64,000 bases of DNA from Asaia platycodi JCM 25414 (GTDB taxonomy: Bacteria; Pseudomonadota; Alphaproteobacteria; Acetobacterales; Acetobacteraceae): assembly GCF_000614545.1 (NCBI RefSeq), contig NZ_BAKW01000005.1, positions 1-64,000 on the forward strand. The letters are read 5' to 3'. Both the position numbers and the translations under genes were made by a program. The notes beneath the pieces are model-generated. The model was not told the DNA's origin. It made no database searches and worked only from the letters and a program-made list of their open reading frames with translations. Numbering within the stretch: position 1 is the first letter of the stretch; each line of letters starts with the position of its first letter. Positions 27,976-38,899 of the stretch are shown in pieces.

Positions 27976-28911
27976 TCAGAGCACAGGGGTCAGCAAGGGC
28001 TTGCCCTGAAAGAAGGCCGCCAGATTGTCGAAAACCAGTCGTCCCATGGCGTGGCGGGTTTCAAACGTCGACGTGGCACGATGCGATTGCAGCACCACAT
28101 TGTCCAGACCGTAAAACGCTTCAGGCACATGAGGCTCATCGGCAAAGACGTCGAGCCCTGCCCCACGTATCGTGTTGTCGCGCAGCGCCTCGATCAGAGC
28201 CTCTTCGTCGACGACCGAGCCACGTGCCACATTAATCAGAAAGCCCTTCGGCCCCAAGGCTTCGAGAATGTTACGGTCGACCATATGGAATGACCGTGCG
28301 CCCCCCGAAACGCAGAGCACCAGCACATCGGCCCAATCGGCCAGAACACGTAATTCAGGATAGAACGGATAGTGCGGCGTATCGGTCTGCTGGCGCGAAC
28401 TGAAATAGGCCACGGCCATATCGAAAGACACCGCCCGTTTGGCAACAGCCTTGCCGATGGCGCCAAATCCGGCGATCCCGAGCTTCTTGCCCTTGATCGT
28501 CCATGAATTGACGACCGGTTCGTGCGCCCATTTCCCGGCACGGACGAAGCGGTCATTGCAGGAAATGCCACGCACGACGTCCAGCATCAGCCCGATGGCC
28601 ATATCGGCCACATCATCAGTCAGAACGCCCTGAGCTGTCGCAAGACGAATGCCCCGGCGCCGACACTCATCAAGGTCGATCTTGTCGATGCCCACCCCGT
28701 TGACCGAGATGATCTTCAGATTGGGTAACAGATCCATGACCGGTCGGGGCAGACCGCTACCACCGCCTGTGGTCACCCCTTCGATCCGCCCGGCCAAAGG
28801 CGTCAGCGCTTCGATCGAGGTGAACTGATGCAGGCGAAAAGGCGTGCCGAGCTGCTCGTTGAAGCTCTCTGGCATGGGGTCGATCATGATAATATCGGTC
28901 TTGCTGGCCAT
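27976..28911 (-). CDS. D-2-hydroxyacid dehydrogenase (glyoxylate/hydroxypyruvate reductase type)
   Basis: A 311-residue NAD(P)-dependent reductase. The Rossmann motif GFGAIGKAVAKRA lies at about residue 150. The catalytic Arg is in NVARGSVVDE (about 230), Glu in DVFADEP (about 260), and His in NVVLQSHRATST (about 280). The length and motifs are typical of the GhrB/GRHPR group reducing glyoxylate, hydroxypyruvate or similar keto acids. The exact substrate is uncertain. It lies downstream of the MhpD-like gene on the same strand. Confidence 0.88.
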   Translation of the reverse strand: MASKTDIIMIDPMPESFNEQLGTPFRLHQFTSIEALTPLAGRIEGVTTGGGSGLPRPVMDLLPNLKIISVNGVGIDKIDLDECRRRGIRLATAQGVLTDDVADMAIGLMLDVVRGISCNDRFVRAGKWAHEPVVNSWTIKGKKLGIAGFGAIGKAVAKRAVSFDMAVAYFSSRQQTDTPHYPFYPELRVLADWADVLVLCVSGGARSFHMVDRNILEALGPKGFLINVARGSVVDEEALIEALRDNTIRGAGLDVFADEPHVPEAFYGLDNVVLQSHRATSTFETRHAMGRLVFDNLAAFFQGKPLLTPVL

Positions 28912-29034
28912 GACTTGTCCATCTTGCAGGTTGCGGGGCCTTCGACCCTAGGAAGAACGCCGCCGGGACGCTCATCACCTTGGCGTTATGCCGTTACGGT
29001 GGAGCGCCGCTCACCCTTGCCGATAGTGTCATGT

Positions 29035-29861
29035 TCAAAGACGGAACGGTGCGCCCAGCCGCGCCTCGACGGGAAACAACCCCTCGAAAGAAACGCAGAT
29101 TTCGGCAGGGTCATCGAGAAACAGCGTGCCCATGGTCGAACCTGTGGTCACGATATCGCCTGCACGCAGCGGGCGACCGCGCTCAACGGCATGATTGGTC
29201 AGCCAGGTGAGCAGACGCAACGGATCGCCTGCCTTGTTGCCCCCCTGCTGGTCGTACCGCTTTTCGCCATTCACCAGCATGGTCATGGGCAGGGTCGTCG
29301 GCGTGAAATCGCGCCATGACGTAACACCGCGCCCCACGACGAGCACGCCATGACTACCCTGATCGGCCAGATGCGAGAGGTTATGCTGCGAATTCGGCGT
29401 CACGAAACGCGTATCGAGCAATTCAATCGCGCCATGAATGGCTCCAATCGCCTCGGCGACCTCGTCTTTCGTCCAGGGTTCGGCCCTTGCCGGCAGATCG
29501 TTCCTGAACGAAAAGGCGATCTCTGCCTCGACCCCATGGAAGCGGCAGAAAGACGGCGAAAGATCCTGCCCGCTCTCGAACACCGTAGCCCGATGCAGCG
29601 GTGCGCAAGAGGGCAAGGCCGTGGGGGTTGCCGCGCCCACTTTCCACCCGACGATCTCCCCCTTGCCGGTCTCGCTCAACGCACGAGCCACGACATCCTG
29701 CACCGCATAGGCGGCTTTCGGATTAATGGGGACAATGGTCTCGGGAACGGTCTGCAAGGGCTTGTTGGTGCGTCGGGCTTCCAGCAACATCGAGGCGAGA
29801 AGGCGTCGGGGGCAGTCTCGCTGGCCGTCTCAAGCGTGGTCGTGGAGAAAGGAGCATTCAT
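29035..29861 (-). CDS. 2-keto-4-pentenoate hydratase-like (MhpD/FAH family), probable frameshift
   Basis: A member of the fumarylacetoacetate hydrolase superfamily. The conserved MhpD-type opening MLLEARRTNKPL lies at 29790, and the metal site is seen in FHGVEAEIAFSF and AIHGAIELLDTR, with VVGRG and GDIVTTGSTMG later. The sequence from MNAPFSTTTL (ATG at 29861) fits as the N-terminus if one G is restored near 29795. Such enzymes add water to or decarboxylate 2-keto-enol acids from aromatic breakdown. No other catabolic genes are nearby, so the role is open. Confidence 0.75.
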
Positions 29862-30003
29862 GAAATCGGTCATTCCCGGATGATTAGGCGTCAATGAAAT
29901 AGCTCGATCAGGCAGATCAGCGTCCTGGTCCAGAGGACAAAGCGGAATCGCCCCGATCAGTCAGAAAACATGACACGCCTGTAAGAATTTGGCCATCTTT
30001 CCT

Positions 30004-30830
30004 TTAAATTTCATGCGCGCATGAAAGAGGTCCCGCCTCGGCAGGGACTGGCGTATCAAGACCCAAAGCGCGAAAGAACTGCAGATCAAAGTTTTGCGAC
30101 AGGATCCGCGTCGCAGCACTGGTCAGGGTCACACAGACCACGCCTGCCAAGAGTGCGGCTTTACCGGTCCAGAGAGCATTCATGGCTTTCTGCAAAAGCG
30201 TCATCAAGACTATCGGCAGAAAGACGATCACGGAACTCCAGAAAATATAACTCCAGACATGCCCGCTCATGGCCTCAAAGCTCTGTCTGATACGAAACTG
30301 CGGTCGCGCGCTTTTCCACGCGACAGAACTCATAGCGAAGCAGCAGGCAAATATCCAAAAGCACGTTATTCCTGCAATTGTCAGAACCAAAAGAAGAAAC
30401 AACTCCAGTCCCGCACTTGCATCGGCGGGCAGTAATGCGGGCATCTTCACGATTAGCACCAGAGCGCCCCCCAGTATGATCTCGCAAACCGCTTCGGTGC
30501 ATGCAGACTTCAGAGCACCCCAGTCCATCCGCCAGAGATCAGGTCCGGACCAGGTGGTCAGGGCGCAACGGGTCACGACGAGGCTAAGGAACCACAAGGC
30601 GACTATTTCGAATAACGTATGGTGTTCCCATGGCTCCTGCGACTGCCCCCGGGTTTCGCGACAGACGCCTGCAGGATGTGCGTGATGAGATTGATCACGC
30701 ACCCCAACGCGATCATGCCGACCATTGGGATCAAGACGTCCAAGCGATACAGAAAGCGCCAGTCCGTACTCTGCCTGAAGAAATGACCTGCTTGCCAGAA
30801 CGATATCGTCTTCTCAAGTCGTTTCGCCAC
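30004..30830 (-). CDS. Polytopic membrane protein of unknown function (one frameshift)
   Basis: Two overlapping frames join into one ~275-residue protein if a C lost from the run CCCGGGGG at about 30647 is restored. The sequence has about six hydrophobic helices (for example VLIPMVGMIALGCVINLITH, ELFLLLVLTIAGITCFWIF, SYIFWSSVIVFLPIVLMTL). I recognise no family and see no catalytic motif. Confidence 0.55.
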
Positions 30831-30943
30831 GTCATTCGCCCTGTGCAGATATAATCTCCAAGACTATTTCTACACCTTTACCTATGCAGCAATGGCGCCA
30901 TCACGACCTGTTCTTATACCCCGACCTGTCAGCTATTTTCTTT

Positions 30944-31423
30944 TTAATCCGGTGGCAGCACCATAGGCCGTAAACGCGGCTTGCGGGCCTTGTTAACCAG
31001 CGTGTCGAGCGCGGAGAGAAAACGGGAACGGTCAGCCTTGCCGAAAGCGGCCCCGCCGGGTGTCATCATGCCTGCCGAACGCAGATCGGTCATGAGATTG
31101 CGCATGGCCAGCGCCATACCGATGGCATCGCCATCGAGAATCCGGCCCTTAGGCTCGATCACATGGGCCCCCTTCTCGACGCAGCGTGCCGCGAGCGGAA
31201 TATCGGCGGTGATGATGATGTCCTGCTCACAGGCGCGTTCGGCAATCCAGTCATCGGCCACATCGGGCCCCGCATCGACCACAACACGTTCGATCAAGGG
31301 CGAGTCCGGCAGCGCGATCATGCGGTTGGCTACAACGAACACATGCAGGCCATAGCGTCCGGCAACGCGATAAACTTCGTCTTTCACCGGGCAGGCGTCG
31401 GAATCAATGAAGATGCAGGTCAT
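30944..31423 (-). CDS. yaiI: YaiI/YqxD family protein (DUF188)
   Basis: A 159-residue cytoplasmic protein of the UPF0178 family, a PIN-like fold. It starts with CIFIDSDACPVKDEVYRVA and contains DIIITADIPLA and a characteristic R-x3-MTPGG-like segment (GMMTPGGAAF, DRSRFLSALD). The conserved acidic residues suggest a metal-dependent nuclease fold, but the biological role of the family is not established. The ATG at 31423 starts the conserved sequence. An upstream in-frame extension is not supported. Confidence 0.85.
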   Translation of the reverse strand: MTCIFIDSDACPVKDEVYRVAGRYGLHVFVVANRMIALPDSPLIERVVVDAGPDVADDWIAERACEQDIIITADIPLAARCVEKGAHVIEPKGRILDGDAIGMALAMRNLMTDLRSAGMMTPGGAAFGKADRSRFLSALDTLVNKARKPRLRPMVLPPD

Positions 31424-31560
31424 GGCACCACTTTGCCGCAGCACGGCGGGCGCCGCAAACGCCGCACGACAAAGCGGCATACATAAAAAAAGGAGCGAGG
31501 TCCGAAAACCCCGCCCCTTTCGCATGTCAACTCCGGAGCATACCGGGTAACCGGTCTGAG

Positions 31561-33111
31561 TCAGTTACCCTCGTCGCTGCCATCATCATCGGCATCGCTC
31601 CCGCCGGGTGCTATGGCGATGAAGATCTGCTGACCATCGCGCAGCACACGCAGAAGGATCGGCTGCTTGCTCTTGAGCACACCACGCACGGCTGTCAGTA
31701 CGGCGCGGGGGTTATCGACCGCCGTATTGCCGACGGCCTGAATAATGTCGCCGGGGCGCACACCGGCCTGCTCCGCAGGAGAACCGGCCGCGATCTGGTT
31801 GATCACAGCACCCTTTACAGTGTCGTCGACGCCAAGCTGCTGGCGCATATCCCGAGAAAGTGGCGTAAGCGAAATACCGATCTTGCCGCTACCGGACTGG
31901 CTGCTGTCATCGCCGGACGTCGCGTCCTGACCTTCACCGTCTTTCGGCATATTGCCGATCTTGGCCGTGATCGTCTGCGTCTTGCCATCGCGAAGCACGG
32001 TCAGCGCAGCATCGGTGCCCGGCTTCATCGAGACGGTATGCACGACGAGATCATGCACGCTCTTGATCTTGGCGCCGTTGAGCGCCGTCACCACGTCGCC
32101 ACTTTTCAGACCTGCCTTGTCGGCCGGGCCGCCCGGCGTCACCTGTGCAACCAGCGCCCCTTCGGGCGGTGCACCCGGCTCGCTGGGCTTGAGGTTCAGC
32201 GCCTGAGCCAGGGTCGGGGAGATGCGCTGCATCAGCACGCCCAGATAGCCGCGCGTCACATGGCCCGAGGTACGGAGCTGATCCACCACGCTCTTGACCG
32301 TGTTCGACGGAATGGCAAACCCGATGCCGATCGAACCACCCGAGGGTGAAATGATGGCGGCATTCACACCGATCACCTTGCCATTCTGGCTGAAGAGCGG
32401 ACCACCCGAATTGCCATGATTGATCGGCGCATCGATCTGGATGAAATCGTCATACGGACCTGCATTCAGATCACGCCCACGCGCCGAGACAATACCGGCC
32501 GTGACCGTGCCACCCAACCCGAAAGGATTGCCCACAGCCACCACCCACTCGCCGGGCTGAACATTGTCGGAATCACCAAGCTCGATGAAAGGCAGTTTGC
32601 CGTTCGGCTTGATCTTGAGCAGCGCCACATCGGTCTTGGGGTCGCGTCCTATAATCTTGGCGGGCAGGGTCGTGCCGTCGTCGAGCGTCACGGAAACCTT
32701 GGTCGCGCCATTCACCACATGGTTGTTGGTGACGATATAGCCGTCATTGGAGATGATGAACCCCGAGCCACGGGCCTCAACCGTGCGATGAGGCTGCTGC
32801 TGCTGTGGCGCCATCTGGAACGGGAAGGGGAACGGGAAAGGCATCTGCTGGCCACCGCCACCGCCGCCCTCTTCCTGCTCGGCTACATCGGCACGAATAT
32901 GCGAGGTGATGGAGACGACTGCAGGCTTCACCTGCTTCACCAGATTGACGAAGTTCGGCAGCGTCTGGAGCTGGGTCTGGGGCGTGATCGGCCCTTCTGC
33001 CCATGCGGGAGAGGACACACCGGCGCCAATGGATAGCGCAGTGGCTGCGACCAGAGCCAGTGAACGGAATTTCCGTGAAGGCATCAAACGTACAAGCATG
33101 GCGTCAGTCAT
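31561..33111 (-). CDS. degP: DegP/HtrA-type periplasmic serine protease
   Basis: A 516-residue S1C protease and chaperone for misfolded envelope proteins. A signal peptide (ending AWA, about residue 38) is followed by the protease domain with triad His in NNHVV (about 130), Asp in KTDVALLKI (about 162) and Ser in GNSGGPLF (about 233). Two PDZ domains follow (RGYLGVLMQ and the C-terminal GVRPGDIIQAVGN). Before the protease core is an unusual insert of Gly, Gln and repeated Pro-Phe. GGAAAG precedes the chosen ATG. Confidence 0.92.
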   Translation of the reverse strand: MTDAMLVRLMPSRKFRSLALVAATALSIGAGVSSPAWAEGPITPQTQLQTLPNFVNLVKQVKPAVVSITSHIRADVAEQEEGGGGGGQQMPFPFPFPFQMAPQQQQPHRTVEARGSGFIISNDGYIVTNNHVVNGATKVSVTLDDGTTLPAKIIGRDPKTDVALLKIKPNGKLPFIELGDSDNVQPGEWVVAVGNPFGLGGTVTAGIVSARGRDLNAGPYDDFIQIDAPINHGNSGGPLFSQNGKVIGVNAAIISPSGGSIGIGFAIPSNTVKSVVDQLRTSGHVTRGYLGVLMQRISPTLAQALNLKPSEPGAPPEGALVAQVTPGGPADKAGLKSGDVVTALNGAKIKSVHDLVVHTVSMKPGTDAALTVLRDGKTQTITAKIGNMPKDGEGQDATSGDDSSQSGSGKIGISLTPLSRDMRQQLGVDDTVKGAVINQIAAGSPAEQAGVRPGDIIQAVGNTAVDNPRAVLTAVRGVLKSKQPILLRVLRDGQQIFIAIAPGGSDADDDGSDEGN

Positions 33112-33217
33112 GATCTTTCCAGCGTTGGCACCAAAAGGTGCGGTGTGGTCAATCAAACTTATGAAGCCGCTTCGGGTTCGTCCAGAATAGGCATACGTAA
33201 AAACGTGGTAATCCGTT

Positions 33218-33663
33218 TCATGAGACGCGCGTTTTCCGCAATGTTATGAAAAATTCCCTCAATATTCGAGCATTTTCCTGCTCGCTTACGCCTCCGACCA
33301 CTTCAGGGCGATGCAGACAGCCGGGCTGCTCAAAAATACGTGGCCCATGATCGACCCCGCCGCCCTTGGGGTCATAAGCACCGTAGACCACCCGCCCGAG
33401 ACGGAAATGCACCATAGCCGCCGCACACATCGGGCATGGCTCAAGCGTCACGACCAGCGTGCATTCTGCCAATGAACGCGAGCCCAGCGCCATTGCTGCT
33501 GCCTGCATGACCAGAATCTCGGCATGGGCGCTCGGGTCCTTGCGCTGCTCCACCTCGTTACCGGCCTGGGCGATAACATGTCCGCCCGGCCCCAGAACAC
33601 AGCGCCCACCGGCACCTCACCACGTGCAGCCGCTTCCCGCGCTGCCGCCAGCGCCGCCTGCAT
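33218..33663 (-). CDS. tadA: tRNA-specific adenosine deaminase (one frameshift as sequenced)
   Basis: Converts A34 to inosine in tRNA-Arg(ACG). Zinc ligands and catalytic Glu are visible as HAEILVMQAA and PCPMCAAAMVH. The N-terminal ~25 residues (MQAALAAAREAAARGEVPVG) lie in another frame. Restoring one G in GCTGTGTTCTG near 33577 gives GAVVLGPGGHVIAQAGNEVE and a normal enzyme of about 149 residues. A longer start at 33756 is possible but adds a non-conserved stretch. Confidence 0.87.
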
Positions 33664-33825
33664 GGGCGTTCCCACAGCGACCCGGCCTGACTGCTGCCTG
33701 TCTGACCGATCATCGGGCGTGCTACGCGGGGATTTTTCGGACACACTCTCTCCCACTCATGGATAACCGGACGACAGACACTCAGGCGCTTTCTGTTTGC
33801 GCCAAACCCTGTTTACATCGTCGCC

Positions 33826-34565
33826 ATGACACGCGCACCTCTCATAGGCCTCACCCTCGATATCGAGCCGGGCGGACCGCAGGCCTTCTCGCGCTGGCCC
33901 TATCATGCCTTGCGCCAGAACTATTTCAGTGCCCTGATTGCCGCGGGTGCCTGCCGGTCGGCCTGCCTCATGACCCTGCGCTGGCCGCCCCCCTGATGGC
34001 ACGTCTCGACGGTCTGGTCGTGGCAGGGGGCGCCTTCGACCCGGACCCCGCCCTTTATGGCGAAGTGCTCCATCCCTGCACAACGCTCAAGCCCGGCCGC
34101 ACCGATGCCGAACTCGCCTATATCGCCGCAGCCCGCGGCCGAGCCCTGCCCATTCTCGGCATATGCGGTGGCATGCAGCTCATGGCCATCGCCTGGGGCG
34201 GCGCGTTGTTCCAGCATCTGCCCGAACAAGCCCCCGGTCCCATCGCCCATGAGCAACCCAACCCGCGTGACGAGGCTGGACATGAAGTGAGCGTCGTCCC
34301 CGGCACGCTTCTCTCACGCTGCACCGGTCAGGCAGAAATGCGCGTCAATTCGTCGCATCATCAGGGCGTGCGCGACCCCGGCAGCCTCACAATCAGCGCC
34401 TGCGCAGCCGATGGGCTGATCGAGGCGATCGAGACGGCTGACGGAATTTTTCGTCTGGGGGTGCAGTGGCACCCGGAATTCGCTATCGATCCAGGCGATG
34501 CGCGTCTATTGGCTGGATTCATCGACGCGGCCCGACACGCGACACCACAGGACAGACGAGCATGA
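33826..34565 (+). CDS. Class I glutamine amidotransferase, PuuD-like (one frameshift)
   Basis: About 247 residues after correction. The nucleophile is in ILGICGGMQLMAIAWGG, with the His-Glu pair in VQWHPEF. VNSSHHQGV is typical of gamma-glutamyl-GABA hydrolases of the PuuD type. The ATG at 33826 starts the N-terminal strand (APLIGLTLDI). A missing C near 33950 (expected AAGALPVGLPHDP) breaks the frame. The 3' end overlaps rluB by ATGA, so it is the first gene of a three-gene unit with rluB and rsmD. Confidence 0.82.
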
Positions 34566-35368
34566 CCGAAGAACAAAAGGGCGAGCGCATCGCCAAATGG
34601 ATGGCCCGCGCAGGCGTAGGCAGCCGACGCGACATCGAACGCATGATCGAAGCCGGGCGTATCCGCATGAACGGTTCGTCTGTCGAGCATCCTGCCACTT
34701 TCGTGCAGGATGGCGATATCATCCAGCTCGACGGCAAGGTGGTCGGCAGCAAGGAACACACGCGCGTCTGGCGCTATCACAAGCCTGACGGGCTGATGAC
34801 CACCCATCGCGACCCGCAGGGCCGCCCCACCGTGTTCGACTCCCTGCCCGAGGGCATGCCACGCGTGGTGAGTGTCGGGCGTCTCGACATCAATTCCGAA
34901 GGTCTGCTTCTGCTCACCAATGACGGTGAACTGGCCCGACGCCTCGAACTCCCCTCGAATTCCTGGATACGCCGCTATCGCGTGCGCGTGTTCGGCGTGG
35001 TGGACGAGCGCAAGCTGGCCGCCCTCGCCCATGGTTCGGAATTCGAAGGCGTGCGCTACGGCGCCATTGAGGCCGGTCTGGACTCGCAGAAAGGCGATAA
35101 CGCCTGGCTGACTGTCAGCCTGCAGGAAGGCAAGAACCGCGAAATCCGCCGTGTCATGATGGGGCTCAATCTGCATGTGAGCCGTCTGATCCGCGTTTCC
35201 TACGGCCCCTTCCAGCTCGGCACGCTGCAAAAGCGCGAGATCGAAGAGGTTCAGGGCAAGATCCTGCGCGAACAGGTGCCTGGCCTCGCCGCCGCTCCGC
35301 GTCGCGTCCGCCGCGTCGTGAAAGACAAAACCATCGACAGTGCCAGCCCGGAAGCCGAAGAAGAATAA
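34562..35368 (+). CDS. rluB: 23S rRNA pseudouridine synthase, RluB/RsuA family
   Basis: A 268-residue enzyme. An N-terminal S4 RNA-binding domain (WMARAGVGSRRDIERMIEAG) is followed by the RsuA-type catalytic domain with the Asp in VGRLDINSEGLLLLTNDG (about 105) and NREIRRVM near the end. The basic/acidic tail is variable in the family. The most probable target is U2605 of 23S rRNA, by family. Its start overlaps the preceding stop and its TAA shares a base with the rsmD ATG. Confidence 0.88.
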   Translation: MTEEQKGERIAKWMARAGVGSRRDIERMIEAGRIRMNGSSVEHPATFVQDGDIIQLDGKVVGSKEHTRVWRYHKPDGLMTTHRDPQGRPTVFDSLPEGMPRVVSVGRLDINSEGLLLLTNDGELARRLELPSNSWIRRYRVRVFGVVDERKLAALAHGSEFEGVRYGAIEAGLDSQKGDNAWLTVSLQEGKNREIRRVMMGLNLHVSRLIRVSYGPFQLGTLQKREIEEVQGKILREQVPGLAAAPRRVRRVVKDKTIDSASPEAEEE

Positions 35369-35922
35369 TGCGTATCGTCGGCGGTGAGCGCAAAGGCGTC
35401 GCCCTTCAATCTCCCCGGGGCGAAACCACCCGCCCCACCTCCGACCGCGCCCGGCAGGCCGTATTTGACATGCTGGCCCATGCACCCTGGGCCGGGGCGG
35501 ATTTCCTGCGAGAAGCCAATGTGCTCGACGCCTTCGCCGGTACGGGTGCCCTCGGACTCGAAGCCCTCTCCCGCGGTGCCGCCTCTGCCATTTTCATGGA
35601 GCAGGACCGCAGCGCCCGCGCCGTGATATCAGCCAATATCCGCGCCTGTCGCTTCGACGATCGCGACCTCTCCGTACTGACCTGCGACGTTACCCGCGCC
35701 CCTCGTGCCACTCGCCCCTGCACGCTGGTCTTTCTCGACCCGCCTTACGGCAAGGAGCTCATCCCTGCCGCCCTAAAGGCCCTGACGCGCTCCGGCTGGA
35801 TCGCGCCCGAGGCGGTGATCGTCGCTGAAACTGCCGTGAAAGACGAACTCGCCGTCGACCTTCCCCTGCTGACCGAACGACGCTTCGGTGTAGCGCAGGT
35901 CAGGATCTGGCGGGCTTCGTGA
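35368..35922 (+). CDS. rsmD: 16S rRNA (guanine966-N2)-methyltransferase
   Basis: A 184-residue SAM-dependent enzyme acting on the small-subunit rRNA. It begins MRIVGGERKG, has the SAM-binding segment VLDAFAGTGALGLEALSRGA and the catalytic DPPYGK motif. The length is normal. The RluB-RsmD pairing recurs in alphaproteobacteria. It is followed by a copy of the dispersed repeat. Confidence 0.92.
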   Translation: MRIVGGERKGVALQSPRGETTRPTSDRARQAVFDMLAHAPWAGADFLREANVLDAFAGTGALGLEALSRGAASAIFMEQDRSARAVISANIRACRFDDRDLSVLTCDVTRAPRATRPCTLVFLDPPYGKELIPAALKALTRSGWIAPEAVIVAETAVKDELAVDLPLLTERRFGVAQVRIWRAS

Positions 35923-35926
35923 TCCC

Positions 35927-36038
35927 GGGGCTCCGCTCTAACCCACGAAGGAACAGGCCCCTCCGATCCCTGCTTCATTCAATCAGGTTTCCAGAGGACG
36001 ACTGTCCTTTGCCGGGGGGCGGGGCAGTGCCCCACGTG
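35927..36038. repeat. Dispersed GC-rich intergenic repeat, copy 1
   Basis: It shares with 46001-46113 and, inverted, with 58613-58730 the order: a GGGCTCTGCCC-like end, ACCCGCGAAGG, CGATCCCTGCTT, CAGGTTTCCAAAGGA and GGGCGGGGCAG-GCCCC. This copy is the most diverged of the three. It can form several hairpins and lies between rsmD and ftsK. Confidence 0.8.
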
Positions 36039-36145
36039 ATACGAAATTGGCGGAAATCGGTCCTTTTTTGCTCTCGTCTCGCCGCGTTGTTCCGCTATAG
36101 TTCTGCCACACGACAGGTATAGTTTCAGACGATGCTCGACGCCCC

Positions 36146-38886
36146 ATGCGCGGGGTGCAACGTATTGCGCAAGCACAGGAAGATGTGAATTTGGCTTTGC
36201 TCAGCCGCTGGTTCTCTCCCGCAAATGCCTCGCCCAGACTACGCAGCCAGTTTCATGACCGGCTGACGGAGCTCGGCGGGTTTGTCCTGCTCGCTCTTGC
36301 ACTTGCCCTCGGTGTAGCCCTGTGGAGCTATAATCCGCAGGACCCGTCTTTCGATACCGCCACCACGGCTGTGCCGACCAATCTTCTGGGGCAACCCGGT
36401 GCAACGCTGGCCGACGGGCTGGTGCAATGGCTGGGTCTGGCCAGCGCGCTGCCGATCATCGTCATGCTGTGCTGGGCCTGGCAGATCGTGCGCCATCATG
36501 CACTCAGCGTGCCCATTCTGCGTTTTGTCGCCTTTCTGTGCCTGCTGCCGGTTGCGGCGGCGCTGATCGCGACCTTGCAGGTTCTGATGCCGGTCCTGAC
36601 TACAAGCTGGCCTTCACGGGCGGGGCTAGGCGGGCAGCTCGGCCTCGTTCTGGCCGATCATCTGGTGGCAACCGGGCGGGCCACACTTGGCCGGGCGGGC
36701 GGCGTGCTTTTCTCGCTGCTGGGCCTGTTGCTGACCGTGCTGCTCGTCCCGCTTGCGGTGGGACTGCGTCGCAGCGAGTGGCGCGCCCTCTTCAGTGGAG
36801 CCCGCTCCGTGGGCAAGGGGTCGGAGCATCTGGCACGACGCATGGGCAATAGCGCACGACAGACGACACCGCCGGACTGGAGCAGCTACGAGCCGGTCGA
36901 GGCGAACGCCTACCGCCATGAGCACCCTTATCCCTCGCCCAGACAGACCAGCGAGACGTCACGTCAGCCGTTCATTCCGGCCAATACGGGGTGGCTGCAG
37001 CCACCGGAGAAAAACGAGGAGGCGCTGCCGGCGCTCGCGAACGCCCAGACACAGACCGCTCACGCACAAAAACCCCAGACACGACCGCAAACTGTCCCGG
37101 TGACCGAACCGCCAACGCCTGCCAACCCTTATGCGATGCAGCTGGCACAGATCTCCCGCGATCAGGAGAGCGGGCCACGTCCCGCCGCCGTGACGCGTTA
37201 TGCCGAGATAGAGGACTCTGCGCCTTATGCAGAGGAGCCCCCTACCAGACCGCAACCGCAGGAAGAACCCAAGCGCGGCTTTTTCGGCTTCGGGCGGGCG
37301 CGTGCAGAGCGTCCCAGCCAGGAACAGCCCGCTGCCGCTGCGCGTCAGGGTTGGGAAAGTGCTGGCTGGCAGCCGCCTTCGCTCGGCCTGTTGCGCAAGG
37401 CTCCCGCCCATGGGGGGAACGGCCCTTCCAACGAGGTATTGCAGGCCAATGCGCGCCTGCTGGAGCAGGTGCTGTCGGATTACGGCGTGCAGGGGCAGAT
37501 CGGTGATATTCACGCCGGGCCGGTCGTTACGCTTTACGAGCTGGAACCAGCGCCGGGCATTCGTTCAGCGCGTGTTATCGGTCTGGCCGATGACATTGCA
37601 CGCTCGCTCTCAGTGCTGAGCGTGCGTATCGCCACCGTGCCGGGCCGTAATGTGATAGGCATCGAAGTGCCTAATGCCTCGCGTGAAACGGTGTATTTCT
37701 CCGAGCTGCTCGACACGCCGGAATTCCATGAGCCTGGCGCTCAGCTTCGTCTCGCGCTGGGCAAGGATATTGCGGGCAACCCGGTCTATGCCGATCTGGC
37801 CAAAATGCCGCATCTGCTGATCGCGGGTACCACGGGCTCAGGTAAGTCGGTGGGCGTGAACGCATGATCCTGTCGCTGCTCTACCGGCTGACGCCGGAAG
37901 AGTGCCGCCTGATCATGATCGACCCGAAAATTCTCGAACTCTCGATCTATGATGGCATTCCGCATCTGCTGACGCCGGTCGTTACCGAACCTAACAAGGC
38001 TGTCGCCGCGCTAAAATGGACCGTGCGAGAGATGGACAAGCGCTATCGCTCAATGGCCCATCTGCAAGTGCGCAACATCACCGGCTATAACCAGCGCGTG
38101 CGTCAGGTGCGCTCGACGGGCGAACTGGTGACGCGACGCGTGCAGACGGGGTTCGACCCGGAAACGGGTCAGCCCGTGTTCGACGAGCAGCAGCTCGCAC
38201 TGGAGACCATGCCGCATATCGTAGTGGTGATCGACGAAATGGCCGATCTCATGATGGTGGCAGGCAAGGAAATCGAAGCTGCCGTGCAGCGTCTGGCGCA
38301 GAAGGCACGCGCGGCGGGCATCCATGTCATCATGGCCACGCAGCGCCCGTCGGTTGACGTCATCACAGGCACTATCAAGGCCAATTTCCCGACGCGTATC
38401 TCGTTTCAGGTCATCAGCAAGTTCGACAGCCGCACCATCCTTGGCGAGCAGGGTTCCGAGCAGCTGCTCGGCCAAGGCGACATGCTCTACATGCAGGGTG
38501 CGGCGCGCATCACGCGCGTGCATGGCCCCTTCGTGACTGACAGCGAAGTCGAGGACGTGGTGGCCGATCTGCGCAGCAAGGGTGAACCGATCTATAATGA
38601 CGAGGTGATTTCAAACCTCGAAGACGAAGGCGGTAGTGCTTCGTCAAGCGGCAATGGCATGAGCGGCGGCGGATACGACGCCGAGGCCAGCCTCTTCGAT
38701 CAGGCCGTCGATCTGGTGACGCGTGAAGGCAAGGCCTCGACGTCGTTCATCCAGCGTCATCTGTCGATCGGCTATAACCGCGCGGCCAAGATCATCGAGC
38801 AGATGGAGAAGGAAGGCATCGTGAGTGCGGCCAACCATGTCGGCAAGCGCGAGGTTCTTGCCCGTCGCCAGCGCGACGAAGACTGA
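36146..38886 (+). CDS. ftsK: DNA translocase FtsK (one frameshift as sequenced)
   Basis: About 913 residues. The N-terminal four-helix membrane domain (about 30-210) anchors it at the septum. A Pro/Gln/Arg-rich linker (about 220-410) follows, then the motor domain with Walker [14 protein letters not shown] and Walker [13 protein letters not shown], and a winged-helix gamma domain ([20 protein letters not shown]) that reads polar DNA motifs. One base is missing at about 37865 (expected GVNAMILSLL), splitting the frame just after the Walker A motif. The exact start is uncertain. A TTG at 36191 behind AGGAAG is an alternative. Confidence 0.92.
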
Positions 38887-38899
38887 CCCCCCTCCCCCG

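Noticed and set aside
34361-35485. 374-residue leftward frame opposite rluB and rsmD
   Set aside because: Both forward genes are well conserved. This is a shadow frame.
37864-38886. ftsK as two separate genes or a pseudogene
   Set aside because: The break lies inside the conserved segment after Walker A and is explained by one missing base. ftsK is expected to be needed for division.
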